54,331 nt of DNA from Micromonospora rosaria (GTDB lineage Bacteria > Actinomycetota > Actinomycetes > Mycobacteriales > Micromonosporaceae): the NCBI RefSeq assembly GCF_001567585.1, contig NZ_LRQV01000035.1, positions 1 through 54,331 of the forward strand. The letters are read 5' to 3'. Numbering within the stretch: the first letter of the stretch is position 1; the number at the start of each line of letters is the position of its first letter. The notes below the pieces were generated by a model. It did no database searches. It was not told where the DNA came from and saw nothing but the letters and a program-made list of their open reading frames with translations. Position numbers and translations under genes: made by a program. Positions 52,012-54,331 of the stretch are shown piece after piece.

Positions 52012-52397
52012 ACCTGTGGACCACCGCGACGGCATCTGATGAGAAGCGGCGTAACGCGACAGTCGCGATCCTGCCCATCGGCAGCATGGAACAGCACGGA
52101 CCGCACCTGCCACTGACCACGGACACGATCGTCGCCAGCGCCATCGCATCCGCGCTGGCCGACCGCTACCCCACGCTTTTGCTCCCGCCGGTCACAATCT
52201 CCTGCTCCCACGAACACGCCGCCTGGAAGGGAACCGTGAGCATCAGCTCCAGCACCCTCCACGCCATCATCACGGACGTCCAAACCTCCCTACGACACCA
52301 GGGCATCGACCGCCTCGTCCTTGTCAACGGCCACGGGGGAAACTACGTCCTGTCCAACTCGCAATTAGAGCTGAAGCATCATCAACGCCTGTCATAA
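52008..52397 (+). pseudogene. creatininase-family amidohydrolase, 3'-truncated
   Basis: The 129-residue product has the N-terminal half of the creatininase fold: metal-ligand motif GSMEQHGPHLPLTTDT (Glu, His, Asp), then the segment SCSHEHAAWKGTVSIS and VLVNGHGGN (His). Intact members have 230-260 residues and a further Glu ligand downstream. Here similarity ends after LSNSQ and a foreign ten-residue tail (LELKHHQRLS) leads to a stop, at the start of lower-GC sequence. Family members act in creatinine, riboflavin-like or RiPP/mycofactocin pathways; which one cannot be told. It is inferred to be inactive. Confidence 0.7.
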
Positions 52398-52923
52398 ATA
52401 AATTTAAAGCTTACTCTTTTTCGAGGAAAATCCCGCGGAAAAGTTTTCATGCGGATCTTCTTGGCGAATATCGATTCAAGCCACTCCACGGCACCCCCAT
52501 CGAACTCTTCCCAGATTGACCCTCTCGCCTCACCCACGCCAACACGCCAACGGTCGGGCGCCCGTACCGGATCTTTGATCCAGTACAGGACGTCACCATT
52601 ATCCGAACGACCAAAGGACAAGAGCTCAGAAGGCAATCTCGGAAGTCGTGTCCCCTATTCAAGAGATACTCTAATGCCCAGGTAGCTCGCTCATGCTGGT
52701 ATTCGAGCTCGAGTGCCTTTGGATCAGACTCGGGATGGAAGATATGAAGGAAGTCTCCGAAAATTCCTTGCCCAAACTGATCGATGAGCCACTTGTAATC
52801 GGCAGGTAGCGCAGTGCCCATCTTGGACTCCACTCGCGCCCAATCAGCATGCGCCGGCGAACTGCGCGGGGGCGACACCAAACTCGTGAGGGATTCTCGA
52901 GCAAATTGAGTCGGTTCAGCCAT
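52382..52923 (-). pseudogene. SMI1/KNR4-like (SUKH) protein, frameshifted
   Basis: From ATG at 52923 the frame reads WARVESKMGTALPADYKWLID and FGDFLHIFHPESD, a SUKH-superfamily start, and continues to ERATWALEYLL. At a run of four G (52652-52655 on the plus strand CCCC) it leaves the family; the next frame picks up LPSELLSFGRSDNGDVLYWI, then WEEFDGGAVEWLESIF and a stop at 52382. One added or lost base explains it; a sequencing error cannot be excluded. SUKH proteins are common immunity proteins of polymorphic toxins, and a toxin gene lies 0.9 kb upstream. GC content is clearly lower than in the rest of the window. Confidence 0.7.
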
Positions 52924-53039
52924 GGCCGTACAACCCAGCCGGGTTTGAGATATACCTATGCACGGTGAGTCCTCCACTCCCCACTGCGTACCACCTTGAT
53001 ACCGATCAACACCGCATCATCCCCATGATCCACAGCGGA

Positions 53040-53329
53040 AGCGGTGCACTGGGAGGTCGCCCTCCCAGTGCCCGGGGACCTGCCGTCCGGCGACCTCTGC
53101 GGGGCGTTCGTCGAGGTAGCGGGGCTCACGGATCCGGGGTGCCGGAGCCAGGCGGGCACCGCCACGACGGGCGGTACGGCCGGGAGGCAGCGGGGTCAGC
53201 TCCCGAGCAGGGTGGAACCCGGTTGGGCGTAACCCACTGATAGATCACCTCGTGAGACACCCGGCAAGCCTGATCGTCCGGGTAGTCGAACGCCAACCGA
53301 CCCGCGATCGACGCCTGGTGACAGCCCAT
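53040..53329 (-). pseudogene. IS30-type transposase remnant
   Basis: In one minus-strand frame SIAGRLAFDYPDDQACRVSHE then VIYQWV matches the IS30 N-terminal region. In another frame, nearer 53060-53140, RIREPRYLDERPAEVAGRQV then PGHWEGDL matches the start of its DDE core. Frameshifts and deletions separate them and both ends are missing. It separates the two putative immunity genes. Confidence 0.65.
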
Positions 53330-53464
53330 CCTTTGATCAGCGCAACCGGATCAGATATTTAGGTCCGATAGGTCCGATATACGACGTGACCACGGCGAAT
53401 CACGGCCGGCTGACCCACCTCGAGAATATTCATCTCTGAGGAGACGCTCGACCGCCGCGCCGAG

Positions 53465-53785
53465 CTATTCGGTTATCAGTCGAAAATCGCTCCTGATAAC
53501 GCCATACTCAGCGGGCACCACCCAACAGCTGTAGCGGCGGCCTAGCAAGGTGGACTCCTCGACCTGCAGATTGAAAGCCAACATGCTGGCGTCAGTCCTG
53601 CGAACCACCGAGTCGGAGTCCTTCTCTCGAACTTCCGCGAGCCCACCACGTCTGCCGACTACGACGTACTCGACTCTCTTGCCAACATCCTCTCCCCTGT
53701 CGTGACTATCGGCGCCATGCCGATCATCAAACGCCTTTTCACAAATTCCGCAGGTCGGTGAATCCGCCACTTCCAGATTCTCCAT
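53465..53785 (-). CDS. small protein downstream of the toxin; immunity candidate
   Basis: The 107-residue product is acidic to neutral, soluble and shows a CxxC pair near its start (PTCGICEKAFDD, residues 11-22), then GKRVEYVVVGRRGGLAEVRE and a C-terminal YSCWVVPAEYGVI. I recognise no family. It is the gene directly after the toxin, 73 bases downstream on the same strand and of similarly low GC, which is where polymorphic-toxin immunity genes are placed. The ATG lacks a strong ribosome binding site. An overlapping short frame starting MIVLIKQPGNWRM just upstream might be the original N-terminus, which would imply a frameshift. Confidence 0.6.
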   Translation of the reverse strand: MENLEVADSPTCGICEKAFDDRHGADSHDRGEDVGKRVEYVVVGRRGGLAEVREKDSDSVVRRTDASMLAFNLQVEESTLLGRRYSCWVVPAEYGVIRSDFRLITE

Positions 53786-53858
53786 CAACCATCCGCCAGT
53801 TGCCCGGCTGTTTGATCAGCACGATCATCTCGTCGCAGCAGGAGCATTAGAATTCGAA

Positions 53859-54331
53859 TCAGAAGTCATCAGTTGACCACTCGTTCATTCCACCGCGACC
53901 ATCGGGCCAATGGTACTCGAACCTTGCACCGGTGTCCTCAGCAGAGGCCTTCATCTGCCCTTGACAGGTTCCGCAAGGTTCCTTGATCCCAGCGATACTC
54001 ACAGTTCCTCCCTCAGGGACAGGAGAGGTGCCCCAGAAGGGATCATTCTTAATGACACGATCGCCCACAACGGGAGCCCCACCGGCCGCCCTGGTGGCGC
54101 GATGCTCCGTGTGAACTGCTTGCCGCACGCGCCCCGTCCCAATCGCGGCCTCTTGGGGAGTCGTTGCACCACTTCGAGGCGGATACCTATCCAACAAGGC
54201 ACCGTCAGCGTCTCGAACCGTCGCCTGGGCGTAGTGGGTCTTTTTGGTCACTCGTCCCGTGACGCAGGGGACGTTGTTGTTGTGGACGAGGACGGGTTCG
54301 TCGCCGACGACGACATAGTACGTGTGGATGT
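53859..54331 (-). CDS. polymorphic toxin C-terminus, deaminase-like (partial)
   Basis: The frame enters from beyond the window end and shows 157 residues. It first reads HTYYVVVGDEPVLVHNNN, the junction that in Rhs/HINT-type secreted toxins separates the processing module from the toxic tip. The ~130-residue tip has H-T-E in VRQAVHTEHRAT and PCGTC in KEPCGTCQGQMKAS, 44 residues apart. His and two Cys are the zinc ligands and Glu the catalytic base of the cytidine-deaminase fold, so a nucleic-acid or nucleotide deaminase is inferred. The tip ends FEYHWPDGRGG. A GTG at 54251 is internal, not the start. The small gene downstream is the likely immunity partner. Confidence 0.75.
   Translation of the reverse strand, partial: IHTYYVVVGDEPVLVHNNNVPCVTGRVTKKTHYAQATVRDADGALLDRYPPRSGATTPQEAAIGTGRVRQAVHTEHRATRAAGGAPVVGDRVIKNDPFWGTSPVPEGGTVSIAGIKEPCGTCQGQMKASAEDTGARFEYHWPDGRGGMNEWSTDDF

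Noticed and set aside
1..54331. CRISPR arrays, rRNA and tRNA genes
   Set aside because: No regularly spaced repeats, no rRNA sequence and no tRNA cloverleaf were recognised by eye; a tRNAscan or CRISPR search was not possible here.

Overview
The window is high-GC actinobacterial DNA. Gene order, GTG/TTG starts, a SigE-type ECF sigma factor, an AfsR/SARP regulator, CBM2-bearing secreted enzymes and TGGGAGCGCT-like boxes all fit Micromonosporaceae (Micromonospora or a close relative); the genus is an inference. No rRNA, tRNA or CRISPR array was seen.

Layout. (1) 1-6.7 kb is a scarred region: a truncated alpha/beta hydrolase and IS630-, IS5-like- and IS256-type transposase remnants surround a sigma factor/membrane protein pair, a MerR-like regulator and a cold-shock gene with a structured leader. 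(2) 6.7-17.4 kb holds redox and aldehyde genes: iron-dependent alcohol dehydrogenase, aldehyde dehydrogenase, a GntR regulator, a DJ-1/PfpI protein, a quinone oxidoreductase, TetR, an Old Yellow Enzyme and an SDR. Several decayed genes lie between them. (3) 17.4-42 kb is a plant-polysaccharide locus that looks built for galactomannan and related beta-glycans: two GH36 alpha-galactosidases, a GH42 beta-galactosidase, a secreted CBM2-GH5 enzyme, a GH2 beta-mannosidase, an AGE-family sugar epimerase/isomerase, a complete Opp-type ABC importer, three ROK repressors and a secreted CBM2 esterase. The working model is: secreted GH5 and esterase cut the polymer, the ABC importer takes up oligosaccharides, cytoplasmic GH36/GH42/GH2 release monosaccharides, and the AGE enzyme plus a PfkB kinase would feed glycolysis. 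Parts of this route are broken: the kinase has an internal deletion and a second beta-mannosidase survives only as its last ~46 codons.

(4) 42-48 kb is a second scarred region with kinase, nucleotidyltransferase, transposase and FG-GAP fragments. It surrounds an intact two-gene operon for an exported flavin amine oxidase and an exported RidA-like protein. (5) 48-51.8 kb carries a full AfsR/SARP regulator and a small secreted cysteine-containing protein. (6) 51.8-54.3 kb has lower GC and holds a truncated creatininase, a frameshifted SMI1/KNR4-like gene, an IS30 remnant, a small orphan protein, and the C-terminus of a polymorphic toxin. The toxin has a HINT/pretoxin junction followed by a deaminase-like domain with H-T-E and PCxxC motifs.

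The strongest regulatory observation is that three divergent or upstream promoters of the polysaccharide locus share TTGACT-N17-TAAGRAT, with AT-rich operator-like sequence inside the spacer and a ROK gene beside each. A separate 13-base element resembling half of a CebR/CelR box lies at the same distance upstream of two CBM2 genes.
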